This document shows, one piece after another, positions 1 through 11,735 of a DNA stretch of 64,000 nt. Each line of letters opens with the position of its first letter. Positions within the stretch are counted from its first letter, which is position 1. Where the stretch lies: positions 62,001 through 126,000 of the forward strand of contig JANEZZ010001959.1 in assembly GCA_026122225.1 (NCBI GenBank), read 5' to 3'. Made by a program: the position numbers and the translations under genes. The notes under the pieces are model-generated. The model searched no databases. It had not been told where the DNA came from and saw nothing but the letters and a program-made list of their open reading frames with translations. The stretch is from Heloderma charlesbogerti (taxonomy: Eukaryota; Chordata; Lepidosauria; Squamata; Helodermatidae).

Positions 1-555
1 AAACAGTGTTTCATTGCATGGCCAGAATCTAACCAGATGTTTTTAGTTTGCAAAACAGAAAGATTATTTTATTAGAATTCTTTTATGTGCTATTCATTAA
101 GTGGAGACTTTTATTCAAAATAAAACTCATCTTCCAGGTGTCTGACAAAAACTACACTGAGCTTAGTATCTTTTCTGATTGCATGTTACTGAATGTACTT
201 TGTACATTTGTATATTTGGGTTACACTCCTGGAATTGATACTGCCTGAATGTGAATATTGTAATTTGAAGCAAATTTAAATGTTTTAACTGATATCTCTT
301 GCTTTTTGCCCTCCCCCATTATTTGTACATTTGTACCCAAACTTTATCTCTGGTTTCACTGCTCTGAAGAAATTAAATGCCTCCAGTTATGAGGCATTTC
401 AGTTATATATATGTGCCTAGTGTTAAGAGAAAATGTAAACTTTGCTAGCTATTATGTAGGAAGTTTTGTAGTGTAGCACAAAGCAAATGGAATCAATTTG
501 ACATTTGCACAGTGGCATTACATTGTGTCAGGAAAATACCCATTTGCTGGCAGAT
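1..555. other. AT-rich DNA, no gene recognised
   Basis: Both strands are full of stops. The only open frame (48-248) starts at TTG and has no recognisable domain. I see no repeat family here. Confidence 0.6.
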
Positions 556-609
556 AAAAAATGAACTTCAGAGCTTTTTTTTTTCTTTTAAAAAATGAAC
601 TTCAGAGCT
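556..609. repeat. 20-bp direct repeat around an A/T spacer
   Basis: The 20-mer aaaaaatgaacttcagagct occurs at 556-575 and again, identically, at 590-609. The 14-base spacer is mostly T. The second copy runs straight into the CR1 fragment at 610. It may be a slippage duplication or a trace of an insertion. Confidence 0.7.
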
Positions 610-790
610 AAGGACACATGATGGATCAGACCAAGGGTCCATCTAGTCCAACATTTTGTTCACACAGTGGCCAGCAAGCTGCCTTGTGGGAAACCCAGAA
701 GTAGAACATGAGTGCAATAGTACCATCCCACTCATGTTCTCCAGCAACTAGTATGTAGGCCTCTGTCTCAGTATTTTAGGCTATTGTTGA
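610..790 (-). mobile_element. CR1 LINE 3'-end fragment
   Basis: The stretch beginning tggatcagaccaagggtcc and continuing with ttcacacagtggccagcaag is the same as the 3' end of the long CR1 copy at 53.4 kb, in the same minus orientation. Only about 170 bases are kept, as expected for a 5'-truncated LINE insertion. No coding part remains. The right boundary is approximate. Confidence 0.75.
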
Positions 791-984
791 ACAGTATCTG
801 TTGTAATTTGCTAAAAGAAAGAAAGAAAGAAGTTAGATTGTTAGTTGCAAGTTTATTAAATGCATAAATAAAGTAAAATAGCCACTGTAGTATCGAAGAG
901 GGAGCTAGACTTCCTATATAAGATGCTCATCTGTCAGCCCGCTTCCCCTTCTTCCCCTCTATCACCAAACTCTAGAAATATAGA

Positions 985-1114
985 GTTGGATCCAGATGTA
1001 GCCCTAAGTGAAATAGGCATATTGAAATCAGTGGGATTTAAGTTAGTTATGATTAATGCAAGTCCTGTTGATTTCAATGGGTCTGCTCCAAATAGGACTA
1101 AGTCTGGATCCAAC
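985..1114. mobile_element. Foldback MITE A (130 bp)
   Basis: The ends are a perfect 12-bp inverted repeat, gttggatccaga and tctggatccaac, and inner segments also pair (tgaaatcagtggg with gatttcaatggg). Nearly the whole element can fold into one hairpin. This explains the two overlapping open frames on opposite strands at 923-1162, which I regard as artefacts. It is non-autonomous, and the superfamily is not determined. Confidence 0.7.
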
Positions 1115-1165
1115 CCACAGGAAGCTGCTTTATACCAGTTCATACTAATTTTGTGCATCTAACTC

Positions 1166-1299
1166 AGGGTAGTATCCATTGTTAGTCCTACATAGAGTAG
1201 ATCCATTGAAATGAATAAGACTTAAGTTAGTTACAACTAACTTGTCCCATTCATTTCAATGGGTGTGCTCTACATAGGACTAACATTGGATACTACCCT
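1166..1299. mobile_element. Foldback MITE B (134 bp)
   Basis: The terminal inverted repeats begin agggtagtatcca and end tggatactaccct and extend through the pair tagtcctacatagag / ctctacataggacta. The centre also pairs (ccattgaaatgaat with attcatttcaatgg). It lies 51 bases after MITE A and shares with it an internal segment around ttcaatgggt and ataggactaa, so the two appear to be diverged relatives. It has no coding capacity. Confidence 0.75.
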
Positions 1300-1317
1300 C
1301 TACATTCTATTCTGATT

Positions 1318-1446
1318 GGCAGTGGGTCTCAAGGATCTATGGCAGATAGGTTTTTCCTGTCACCTGCTACCAGATTTTAACTGGAGATGCCACATATTGA
1401 ACCAGGGGCCTTCAGCAGGCAGACTACTGAGCTGTGGCCTTTCCCC
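1318..1446 (-). mobile_element. tRNA-derived SINE, degraded
   Basis: Read on the minus strand it starts like a tRNA: gccacagctcagtagtctg (A-box region) and later ctggttcaatatgtgg (B-box region, degraded). It ends in a segment with the order tctccag ... gagacccactgcc. A second copy lies at 24733-24830 with the same order of blocks. It is a pol III-type SINE and not a tRNA gene, because the tRNA body is incomplete. Confidence 0.65.
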
Positions 1447-3919
1447 CAAAACTCTAAAAGTCTCATAAGTGGCATTTGACCTTGCTTTAAGTTGCTGAAG
1501 GAAACAGGCTGTCTGAAATTATATGGGTTGGATGCCTTGATAGTGTGAGGTTAAATTCATTATTGCTAATACAATCTTGGGTGCACCATCATTTTCTTTT
1601 CTCTGTAATATTCATAGCATCTTTGTAAATTTGAGCAATTTACAACATTGGTCTCTTTCCCTCTGAGATCATCTGGTATACATAGTTCTTTGAAAAGAAG
1701 GATTTTATACTGTTTGGAACACTTCAGATATTAATAGGCTACTGAATGAAATTTGATAGGATGATCTTGATATAATTCATCCCTCATATACCTTTTTAAG
1801 CGGATAGTTTTCATTTAATCAGACAATGATCAAAGAATATCTACATAGGGAATATGGATCTAAGAAACTTTTGTCGTTACAGCTATTTGTCATTTTGAGG
1901 ATTTAGGTTGCTAACAGCAACGTGTTAATGTTATTTAGTGCCAGTTTCTATCCCTATTTGGATAAGAAAGGGACACTAAAAAGATATTTGCACAGAACAG
2001 CTGTATACAGAGATTAAGAACTATGGACTATTATTCCAAGTTCTGACTCAGGAGCTAGCCACAGTGAGAATCGGGCCAGCAAGGAAACGTTGTGAACCAC
2101 ATCTCCATCTCTAATCACATGTCAGGTCTAGGATAGTAAGGCTTTCAAAGGCTCTTCTCCATTCCAAGATTAAAACACAAGCAAACATTAATCCCCCAGG
2201 ATTTTTACAACAGGAGAAAAGAGTGCTTCCTTTGATCTTCATTAAAAACAAACCAGCCCCACACCCCCACCTTCAATAAGGGCTCTCTAACTGCGAGGGA
2301 AGGAAAACCCTAACAGCTGAAGGCATTGTGGAATTAGGTTCAGGCATACACACCTTGATCCCAATTTCTCCACCGATTCTCCTATATTTTCCTCAACATC
2401 CCACCCCACCCCACTTAGATTTGTCTGTAAAACACAGGATTAAACTGCAGTAATCTGGTTTCGGATCACTGGGATTAGTCTCAAAGCCATCCAACTCTGA
2501 GGTGCTTCTGGAGTTACCTTTGGGAGCCTTAGCCCATAGTTTACTGATCCAACATAATGATAAATAGTACTCATCTAGAATTTCTAACTTTTAGTGTCAG
2601 TTTTTTATGGAACTTGAAATATATAGGATGCTAGATATACCTTGGATTGCTTGCTTAACAGTGCTTAAAACCTTTTTTTTTCTAAGTAAAGCAACTTTTT
2701 TGTGTTTGAGTGTTTTACTATTCTCCCAATAAACTGTGAATTTTTACCTTTTTTGAATGACTCAGAAGGCTGAGGCAGAAAAATGCATTAATATCTGAAC
2801 CCCATAATCTGTCCTGTAAGCCATGTACTGCTCTGTATAAGAAAATTTTGTTCTGTTTCATTATTAAAATATAATTCAGCAAATGATGACTATCCAGAAT
2901 ATATTTGCTGTGGTAAAGCAGAGTAGGGTTTTCTACTCCCAATTCAGGGTCTACTAAGCCTGGCCACCTCAGAAAGGTAAAATTGGAGGTTTTAGATACT
3001 CTGACAAAATACTCCAACAAAAACTCTGATACTCTGACAAAAGCCACAATAAGACCATATTCAAGCAGTGAGGTAGCTTTCAGTAAGAAGTGATAATAGG
3101 GTTGAAACAATCACTCATTCACTAAGAGTATTTATAAGTAAGATGCTTACCAAAATTGGATATGAGGAATGATGAACTCCAATTCCTTCCCCCAATCCTT
3201 GTGCTTAAGTTCCTTCCCCATCTATCCCACCCATCAGATCTTCTCTTGGTCTGCCAGCTTCCCAGCATGTGATGTAAACTCACCTCCCTGAGACAATTTT
3301 TTGGCTTTGCTGGGCTCAGAGCTTTGCTGCCAATATTCCCAGTTGGACAGGGTGAGGTTGGTGGGGAAGAAAAGCAGTGAGGCTGGAATTTCAGTGTGAC
3401 CAAGAGAGGGCTGCCTGTCTAGGCAGCTTACAACCACATGAAAACAGTTCTGTGAAAATGCAAGATATGGATTAGATCAATGGTCTATGTCATAAAGATC
3501 TTTTAGATAAATCACATATTTTTTTCTCTGCATTTACAGTGTGGTGTTTGGATGTGTAGGTTTTAGTATTCTTCACAAGATGGGCAAGATGAACTTAAGG
3601 ATTTTGTGGAAGATTCTTCTCTGAGAATCCTGGATTATAGCCTCAAAGAGCAGAAATATCCAAAGCCACTTTCTTCAGAGTTAACTTTTACTAATGAAAT
3701 TATTTTTGCTAGTTTTAAACATGTACTATAGTGCTATAATATCTGCACAGGTTTAGCAAACTAAGCTTTCCCTACCATAATAGTACATTCTTTGTACGAA
3801 GGCTGAAGAATTGTGAACGGGAGCCAAGGTAAACATGGCTTACACATCTCGGTCAGGTCATCTGTTTAATGTTTACACCATAGAGACTAACGTGGTACTC
3901 CAGTTTGAATAAGTCTCTG
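1447..3919. other. No gene or clear repeat recognised
   Basis: The open frames at 2718-3110, 3122-3403 and 3234-3437 (minus strand) have no recognisable domain and no splice context that I can defend. The sequence is of ordinary AT-rich composition. Confidence 0.5.
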
Positions 3920-4330
3920 AGGGCGCAATCCTGTTGGGATAGGCAGCCGCCTCTGAACTTGGAGGCAACCGCCTATCCAGTGCAGGGCAGGAGCAGTGCG
4001 GATGGGATCTTCTCCTCTGCACTTCAGCCGCCCTGCCTTCACGGCTAGACAGACAATTTTGGCCATCCAGCCATGGGAAGTCCAAGTGGGTGGTGGTGGT
4101 GGAGGCTGGACAATGCATAGGAAGCATCGGAAAGGCACTTCCAACAGCCCCACCCTGCCCCCAGGAAAAACCCCATTTTCGCTGCTCCACGCTGCTCTTG
4201 CGAGCATGGAGCGCGGGGCTGATCCACACTACCTCGTAGGCCACACAGGAGGGAGTGGAGGTCAGTTCCTGGGAACCGACCTATCCTATGGCCATCTAGC
4301 TGCTGACTAGCAGCCATAGGATTGCGCCCT
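3920..4330. mobile_element. Foldback DNA element with subterminal hairpins (411 bp)
   Basis: It begins agggcgcaatcct and ends with the exact inverse, aggattgcgccct (13-bp terminal inverted repeats). Just inside the left end is a hairpin, ggataggcagccgcctc / gaggcaaccgcctatcc. Inside the right end is a second hairpin, ggtcagttcctggg / aaccgacc. The interior is GC-rich and gives overlapping open frames on both strands (3873-4317), which I treat as shadows. No transposase is present. I see no clear target duplication. Confidence 0.7.
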
Positions 4331-7155
4331 AAAATTTAATATCAGCACCTGCCTACCTTGCCATTGGACACCATTTTGGTGACTTCGTTGTGAAGGACTT
4401 CTCCAGAAAATTTGTTTTAGCCAACAGTTTTCAGTTGAAATTAACTCATTATTATAGTTGTATTTTCTATACAACTAATACCCTTTCAACTATTTAATGT
4501 TTTTTGCTGACCACAGTTTTTTAAATAAATGCCTGTTGATAGGCTTTCAGCATTTGGCAGAAGACATTAAAAGTAAACAAGGAATGTTGGACTATTCTGA
4601 GTTTGACAGCAGTCATACACTCTTGGAGCTTGTCATTTTTCTTTACCTCTTAGTACTTTATGCAGCAGGAAGTCATTTATGCTAATTTTGCCTAATTTGC
4701 ATACAGGTTATAAGAGTTCTGTGGTAGAAAGCATGCTCAGAACTCCTTTTAAGTGCCTGTTTAGATCAAAGTGGGTCTGTGTGATAGCTGTTGTCTGACA
4801 CCAAGCTGTGTGGTGTTGTTTTCATTAAACATTTATCATACTTCCAATGTGACAGCAGGCAACTCTGTGCTTGGGCAACATGTTTCTATGCAAAATTTAT
4901 TGGAAAAGATGAGACGTTGTAAAGAGATCTTGTTGTCTTTCACAAGTGGCGAAGACTAAATGTTTGACTGCATGAAGTGTACCTCTAAAATAATTCAGAG
5001 TTCTTGCACTGAAGAAGCTCCACTGTTGTTTGCTTAATTATGAACTTTTTTTTTTTTTTTATTTACACTTTACAATTTTTGTATGTAATATTTTAAGGAA
5101 AATTTTTATTGAGGTTTCTTTTACATACTTGTGCCAGTTGATACTTGGCAGTTTGTTAATATGGACAATGTATTACAAATTAAACAGCTCACCTAAATGA
5201 TCATATGGATTTTAATGTATAGCAGACAGGTACTTATATTAAACAAAACCTTCAAATGCATTGTCATAAGTGGTCTTGATTAAAGCCACAGCTTAAGCTG
5301 TTTATCTATTATAATAGATTATATCTATTATATCAGATAATATCTATTATATCAGATTATATCAGGTAAAAATTATTTTGCACCAGTATGACCCGTGAAA
5401 GAAGTAAACATGGTATTCAGGAATAATATATGTAGAGCTGCCATTCTGCAGAAGTACAAGAAAAGCACAACCCCCCCCCCCAGGATGACTGTTGAAGGTC
5501 CTTATATGATCTCTTGCCTCTTAAAGCCCCCAAATGTATCATGAGCAAGATGGGAGTGGTGTGGGGCTCTGGCAACATAGAAGCCCAAAGAAAAGAAAGA
5601 CAATACCAAGAAACCTTCTCTGCTTGGAATGCTTAACAGGTCTATTCCTCTAGCAGTAACACAGATTGACTGTGATGATAAAAGCTCCCATTCTTTCAAA
5701 CCGTGGCCACAGATGGAGTCCAACTGCAGTTTCCTTGAAGTAGTGACATTTCATTTGGCTTCCTATAGCATGGCCCCAAGTGGCTACTGTCACTTTTATA
5801 CCTCTCCCCATCCCCATGCAGTCATAAACAGGCATCCACCTGAGGGCCTGAACAGTAGTTCTGAAAATAGCTTTTCAACAGTACTGCTCATTCCTTACTT
5901 TTGCATTATCCCATTCCCTGAACATAGTGTTAGACAGCTCTGAAAGAATCCTTTGGTCTTTTCTTCTTGTCACATGTTCAGCTTCTCACCCCACCCCAAC
6001 TGTCCTTACTTTTTTCTCAATTATTTTTATATTACTATTTTTCCAGAACCACTTTTCAATTCCTGCCTAGGTTGCCTCAGTTTCTTCCAATAACTATGTG
6101 TCACATATGGACAGGACAATGTAGACACACCTCCTAACTTTAGACCTTTTTTTCCATGATTACAACATGAGCTTGCCTGTCTCTGCTGTTACAATGGCTC
6201 TATACTTCATAACTCAAAGGTTGTAACAGTATTATTTTCCTGTCTTTCAGTCCATTTGTTTTTACACTACACAGTTGTTTTCAGTTTTCTAGATTGTAAA
6301 TAACTAATAAGTTCCATTCAGAGGTAGTATTGTAACTTAAAATCCAGGTTGTGTGGAGCCACTTCACTGTTTTGTTCATTTATAAAATTATAGCTTATGG
6401 AGTAATCTTTTATACTGAAAATGAAGAACTGGCCCTTTCCTTCACATTGGTGATATCACTGTGTTTTGTTTCTCAGTGTCTAAAGCTAAATACAGTCCAA
6501 ATACATTGATGTCTGAGGGTGTGCTCCATATACAATTTCTGGTTTGAACTTTTAAGAGTTGTTGGAAATCCTGGCAGGATCCTTTGCTTTCTTTAAAGTG
6601 AGCCAGATACAGATGAGATATTGTCATGAAGACATCCTTCATGACATTGCTTATCCTATGGACATTGATTATCCATAGCTTGAATTTGGATGTAGTACTT
6701 CATCGCAGTTAGAAATGCAACATGTCTTGGCTTCCTATCCAGATGAATGGTACGATTGTCATTTTCTCTGTGGTGGTAAAAAAGATAGGAAAACTGCCTG
6801 ATGCTACCAATGACTTCTTGACTTTGATCCCCCCCCCTTCTTGGCAACTTAAAAGTGAACCATGAAGCCATAGGCTGTTCAGCTTTTTTTTTTACTTTCG
6901 TTGGAGGTGAAATCTGTAAAATTCTGTGATTTGTTTGAGATTTTCAAATGTGGTTAGCTTTATGGAATAAAGATCATTGTATCAAGTGCTAAAGTGCTAA
7001 ACATTTGTGCTTCCATATATAGAGAGGGGGGAGGGGTGCTATCACATTATAGATAAATTAGAATGGGTTGAGAGAGGAGGACCTGGATTCTGACTCCTCA
7101 TTTTGGGGAAGTGAGTTTGAGGATTTGGAGGGGGGATCAAATTGAGAGAGGGGAT
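4331..7155. other. No gene recognised
   Basis: It holds short open frames on both strands without domains (for example 5629-5943 plus, 6656-6871 minus), a C homopolymer near 5470 and an AT-rich tandem array at 5303-5365. Nothing else is recognised. Confidence 0.5.
5303..5365. repeat. AT-rich short tandem array
   Basis: Variants of tctattat and atcagat are repeated several times in a row, giving a low-complexity stretch that can form cruciforms. No function is inferred. Confidence 0.7.
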
Positions 7156-7276
7156 TGCTAACTTAGATTGTAAGCCTATGGGCAGGGACTGTCTTATGTC
7201 TTATTCTTATCTGTGTAAGCCACATTGTGAGCCTTTTTGGCTAAAAGGTGGGATAAAAATGTTATAAGTAAGTAAA
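7156..7276 (+). mobile_element. L2-type LINE 3' terminus
   Basis: The segment tagattgtaagcctatgggc, then cagggactgtctt, then tgtaagccacattgtgagcc ending in a taagtaagtaaa tail, has the conserved order of an L2 (or MIR) 3' end. The short tandem tail is typical of L2 retrotransposition. Confidence 0.6.
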
Positions 7277-7289
7277 ATAAAAGCCAGCC

Positions 7290-7640
7290 CCAGATGTCCT
7301 TACTGTGCAGGAAGTGGTGGCACAAGAGGCGCCCACAGCATGAGGAGGTCACATTGTCTTCCTCTGACTCCAGCTCAGAAACCCCAATGGAACCATTATC
7401 TCCCCTACCCCTTTGGAACTGATGTCTATTAAGCTCATCTCACCAAAAACATAACAACATTCTAGCTCTGTTCTTATGAAGTCTCAAGGCTGGGCTCCAC
7501 ACAGAGATGTCAAGGCTGCTGTCTGAATCCTGAACTCTTGCCTCACCTCACCAGAACCTAGACTTTGCCCAACTTTCTGAACCAGAACTTTTGCCTTGAA
7601 CCCCCTGCCTCGGGTTCAGAATCCCCATACTGGTGAGGTC
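7290..7640 (+). other. Unresolved, possibly a decayed LTR fragment
   Basis: The text is moderately GC-rich and includes a short acidic/serine-type frame near 7355-7400 and pyrimidine-rich blocks. It is loosely reminiscent of the LTR at 22.9 kb. I could not find terminal TG/CA boundaries or a target duplication, so this is only a suggestion. Confidence 0.2.
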
Positions 7641-7662
7641 ATCACTTTGAAAAGAACAGTAA

Positions 7663-8035
7663 TGAAAATGGTCAGTGAAATGGAAAACCAGTACTATGAT
7701 GAAAGGATAAAGAAACTGGGTATATTTAGCCTGGGGAACGGAAGACTGAGGAGGAACATGATAGCACTTTTCAAATACCTGAAGGGCTGTTACATAGAAA
7801 AGGGCAAAGGTTTGTTGTCTGCTGCCCCATAGGGCAGGGCTAGATCTAATAGGCTTAAGTAACAGGAGGGTAGATTTCAGCTGAACATTAGTAGAAACGT
7901 ATTGATGGTAAGAGCAGTTCAGCAGTAGAATCAATTAGCTAAAGGGGCAAAGCCTGGACAGCTATCTTTAAGGGAAGGTCTAGGTCTGGATTGGACTAGA
8001 TGGTGTACAAGGCCCTTTGTAACTATTATTTTATA
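7663..8035 (+). mobile_element. CR1 LINE 3'-end fragment with end of ORF2
   Basis: The frame through 7596-7832 reads KLGIFSLGNGRLRRNMIALF, which is the conserved C-terminal segment of CR1 ORF2. It is followed by the CR1 3' UTR including attggactagatggtgtac. A stop interrupts the frame and the copy is 5'-truncated. It is an old copy, with several differences from the CR1 piece at 61.6 kb. Confidence 0.8.
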
Positions 8036-8149
8036 TATTATAATGCATGATTAAATTTTGTGTTGGTGAAGAATCTTCTGGCAGAGATTGATTTGGGCTT
8101 CACAAATGTCAGAAAGGGTATGGCAGATACATGTCAATGGCTACCATTG

Positions 8150-8225
8150 GTGGTTTTTAATAATTATGTTATTTAACTTCTACCCTGCCTTGCCGCCAAA
8201 AAAAATGGTGCTCAAGACAGCTAAT
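8150..8225 (-). mobile_element. L2-type LINE 3' tail
   Basis: The stretch ttctaccctgccttgccgcc followed by aaaatggtgctcaagacagc is the inverse of an L2 3' terminus, as at 51.08 and 52.47 kb. Only about 75 bases remain. Confidence 0.5.
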
Positions 8226-9895
8226 GCCATGTACATGCTTGTCATGCAGGCAGAAGGGGTAGGGAGGAAGAGCCTAAGAAAGAAGGAGGCAGGTACCTGA
8301 CAGAGTGGTCCAGAAGACTGAGGTGAGACCTCAGATAGTAAAGGGAAACGGGAAGAGAATGAGCAGAAAAGAGAGATACAAAAGGGGTTTGAGCTGCAGA
8401 GGAGAAGGCTGAAATTCACACTGATTTGATATTACCAATCAAATACTTGACTGCCTTTCAATAAAGCTCCAGAATAACATTCCTTAAATGTGAGTGTGAT
8501 ATCACACTGTCATTTTGTGATGTTGCACTGCCATTGTGAATGTGATTAACATGTTTGTTATTTGTTCATTGTTCATTATTGTTCATTGTGAATATATATT
8601 TGCTGGCAAAGGAAGGTGTTAAGCTAACATTTCTAGCTGATCTAATTCTTATGGCTACATAAGGAATGAATTAAGTATTTGGGTTGCAAGAGGTGCATTT
8701 TAACATTTTAATTATGTATTCATATTGATGTTTTATCTGAGTATTTTAAAGCACTTTGTGACACATTAGTTATTGGTTATTTCTTTGTTACAGAAAGATT
8801 TGTTAAACTATTCAGAAACTTGTTTAGACATATTGTTTGATACTATTAAGAGATTTGAGAATTACAGAGTTCTGATAGTTTCTAGCACCATTGTTATTTT
8901 TTTTATATTATACTGTAATTAGAATTATTATGGGGGGGTTATTTGAATCATTTCTTCAAGAAAGGATTTTTCTCACCTAAAAGGGGATTTTTTTTTAACC
9001 TAAAGGGACATTTAAAACACCCAAAGTACCTTGCATGTTAAAAGCAGCTGGCTATTGTTTGACTGAACCCTTTTAATCTGTGTATGAAGAATCCAAACTG
9101 AATGATATGGAGCTGTGAAAATCCAGTTAGTGTGAGCTGTAATCTCTTTACTGGATTTAAGTAGTTAGAGTAGCATTCAGAAACCCTCCAGATACTGAAC
9201 AGCAGAGATACAGTAATCACCTAAACATGTGCCCGATATTTTGCTGTCAGGCAACCAAAGCAGAAAAGTCCCTAACAATCATCCATTGGAAGTAGTGACC
9301 TCCTTGTCATAAGATAACACTGAATGCAGCATTAAAACAAGGTTAGAAGTGTGTTTCTAAAAACTTGAGACTAGCTCTCAGTACTGTAAATCTGTACTGT
9401 CTATTCACTACAGAAGACGGGAACTCATATGTCCTTTTAGAAAATCAAATGTTATGTTTTGTATAGTTAAGATGTGTTTTCTTTTCCATGAAGCTATGTT
9501 GTTTAAACATTTAAAACTGTGCATGTGAGTATAAAAATTATATGAATATAATTAAAGCACCCCCCGCCCCGTACTTGAATAGAAATGGCTATTTACATTT
9601 ACACATACGTGTATATACTGTTGAATTTGGATTGCAAGAAAATATCGAATAATGTTAAATGATTTTTTATTTATTCGCAGGATTCTGCGAAAGTGTGAGA
9701 AATTATTTGTATGTTTTCTTTTGCCGCTGATCAGTAATAAACTAAAAATTTTTGGCAACGCATTTAAAGTACATATTAAGGAAAAAAAATAGATACAGCA
9801 AATGAGAAAGATGTTACTGCAGACCTTTGGCATTATGTGAACAAGGCCTTGAGTGCTATTGTGGGGCACTAAATAAATAAAGGCTGAACACTCCA
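8226..9895. other. No gene recognised
   Basis: Short open frames at 9038-9220 and 9552-9896 (minus) lack domains. The sequence is AT-rich with homopolymers. Confidence 0.5.
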
Positions 9896-10074
9896 TGACC
9901 CATCAAGCTGAATGTAGCTTCCCAGTTCTGTATAGCAACACACTAGACACTTGATAAACCTCCTGGGTTTGTCTGGCTGGCAGGAATTGAAAATATTGGA
10001 ATAGGGAGGGTGTTTGGGGGCAACTAGCTATCCATAGTACATATCTGGCAAGCTATGTTCAGCTTGATGGGTCA
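9896..10074. mobile_element. Inverted-repeat DNA element (179 bp)
   Basis: The left end tgacccatcaagctgaa and the right end ttcagcttgatgggtca are exact inverses. Pairing continues inward with two mismatches (tgtagctt / aagctatg). The interior is unpaired and non-coding. The trinucleotide cca flanks both sides and could be a 3-bp target duplication, as in Harbinger-type elements; this is weak evidence for the superfamily. Confidence 0.65.
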
Positions 10075-10139
10075 CCAGTTTTGCAGGCCTTCTGTGGATT
10101 AAGAGTACTAGTTTTGCCAATTTTGGCACTAAGTAGCCA

Positions 10140-10560
10140 ATTGTTTTCTGAGCTCAGTTAAAAATGTTGGTCTTAACCTTTAAAGGTTTAAATGGTTTAG
10201 ACCCTAGCCATCTGGGAGACTGCGTGTCTAATCATGAACCTGTCGAGTTATTAAGATGTGGAAGAGGTACCCTCTTGAGATACTTGTTTACCAGGCATGC
10301 GTGAAAAGGCTTTCTCTTGGATTGCTCCCAAATTGTGGAATGCTCTCTTTTCAGAGCTATGATTGGTCCCCATTCACTCAGCTTTTCAGAAAGGAGTTAA
10401 GACCCATCTCCTTAATTTAGCCTTTCAAATTATTAGTGGTTTGATGTTTTAATATGGTTTTAGTGTGTTTATGTCTTCCTATTTTAATTGCTGTATACTG
10501 CCTTGGTGACATTTGTGGAAAGAAAGTATATAAATATTATTACTAAGTAAATACTAAGAG
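10140..10560 (+). mobile_element. Degraded L2 LINE 3' end
   Basis: Broken frames encode the L2 C-terminal landmarks in order: VLTFKGLNGLDPSHL near 10165, then AFSWIAPKLWNAL near 10310, then a 3' UTR ending gtatataaatattattac. Multiple stops and frameshifts mark it as old. It lies about 500 bases upstream of the younger L2 copy on the same strand. Confidence 0.65.
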
Positions 10561-11040
10561 GGATCGCTTTACAAGTGATACAGGTATTGAAAGAGCTCTT
10601 AAATAGTATTGCCTGCTATTAGCTGCCATCATAATACACAGTCAGTTCAACTAACAAATGTTAGAATGTAAGGCAGAACATATGATAGGAAGAGTCAGTA
10701 GATGATCCTTCATATCAATGAATGGAGTATTGGCAATTTCATAGGGCCTACCATTCATGTCAGTGAATTAGGTATATCAGAAGAGAAAGGAATGGTGGAT
10801 TGTAGATTTTTGTGTGAATAAAATTGTTTCCTAATAGAAGGAAGAAGAGAACCAAGGTAGGTTACAAATTATCACTGGATCTTCTCCCTAAAGTCACCTT
10901 GCATAGTGAGTGACTTGAATGGCCTTTATAAGTAGCAGAAAAGCATTGTTGGCAAATGATGGCCTATGTTATTTTAGAAGATGTGCGGGTGAATTAGGTC
11001 TTGATGGGTCTTGATTGGGTCTCATGACAGTGGTGCCTTG
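10561..11040. other. No gene recognised
   Basis: Spacer between two L2 copies; no open frame or repeat is recognised. Confidence 0.5.
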
Positions 11041-11045
11041 AGAAG

Positions 11046-11714
11046 ATGGTGGCAGCCTCAAATCTGCCATTTTTGGGCAAGGTGATTGAGCGGGTGCAGT
11101 TGAAGGCAGACTTGGAAGAAGCCGATTATCTAGATCCATTTCATTCGGGCTTCAGGCCTGGGCATGGGACAGAAACGGCCTTGGTCGCCTTGGTGGAAGA
11201 TATGAGGAGGGCTCTGGATAGGGGCGAATGCTCCTTCCTTGTTCTCCTCGACCTCTCAGCAGCTTTTGATACCGTTGACCACAGTATCCTCCTGGACCAC
11301 CTGGAGGGGTTGGGCATTGGAGACACCGTATTGCGGTGGTTCCGGTCCTTCCTCTTGGACAGGTACCAGAGGGTAGCACTGGGAGAGGAGGTTTCGGACC
11401 CGTGGCCGCTCACTTGTGGGGTGCCACAGAGTTCCTTCCTCTCCCCAATGCTATTTAACATCTGTGTGAAGCCGCTGGGGGCTATCATCAGGAGGTTTGG
11501 GGTGTGGTGTCACCAATATGCGGATGACAAATCTTCACCAAGGTTGGCCGTAGAATTTCTGTCCAAATGTCTGGAGACGGTGAGTGGCTGGATGGGGAGG
11601 AATAAGCTAAAACTGAATCCTGACAAGACCAAGGTACTTTTGGTGGGAGACAAGAGGAGGTTGGAGGATGTTGACCTGGTGTTGAATGGGGTACAGCTAC
11701 CCTTGAAAGACTAG
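11046..11714 (+). pseudogene. L2 reverse transcriptase, N-terminal part (broken)
   Basis: This is the palm and fingers of a non-LTR reverse transcriptase, which copies its own RNA at a nicked chromosomal target. Visible motifs are SGFRPGHGTETALVAL, the first catalytic aspartate in LLDLSAAFDTVDHSILL, CGVPQSSFLSPMLFN (normally QGS, so a key glycine is lost) and HQYADD. Right after YADD seven residues present in the 25-kb copy are missing. The frame ends at a TAG where the sister copy continues. The endonuclease domain is absent through 5' truncation. It cannot be an active enzyme. Confidence 0.85.
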
Positions 11715-11735
11715 GTCTGCAGCCTGGGGGTCATT

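Noticed and set aside
923..1162. Overlapping open frames on both strands at about 1 kb
   Set aside because: They are by-products of the palindromic MITE at 985-1114.
1318..1446. Possible tRNA gene on the minus strand
   Set aside because: The tRNA-like head is incomplete, the B box is decayed, and the same SINE body follows it as at 24.7 kb.
3873..4317. Four overlapping frames in the GC-rich block
   Set aside because: They lie within or overlap the foldback element at 3920-4330, have no domain and conflict with one another.
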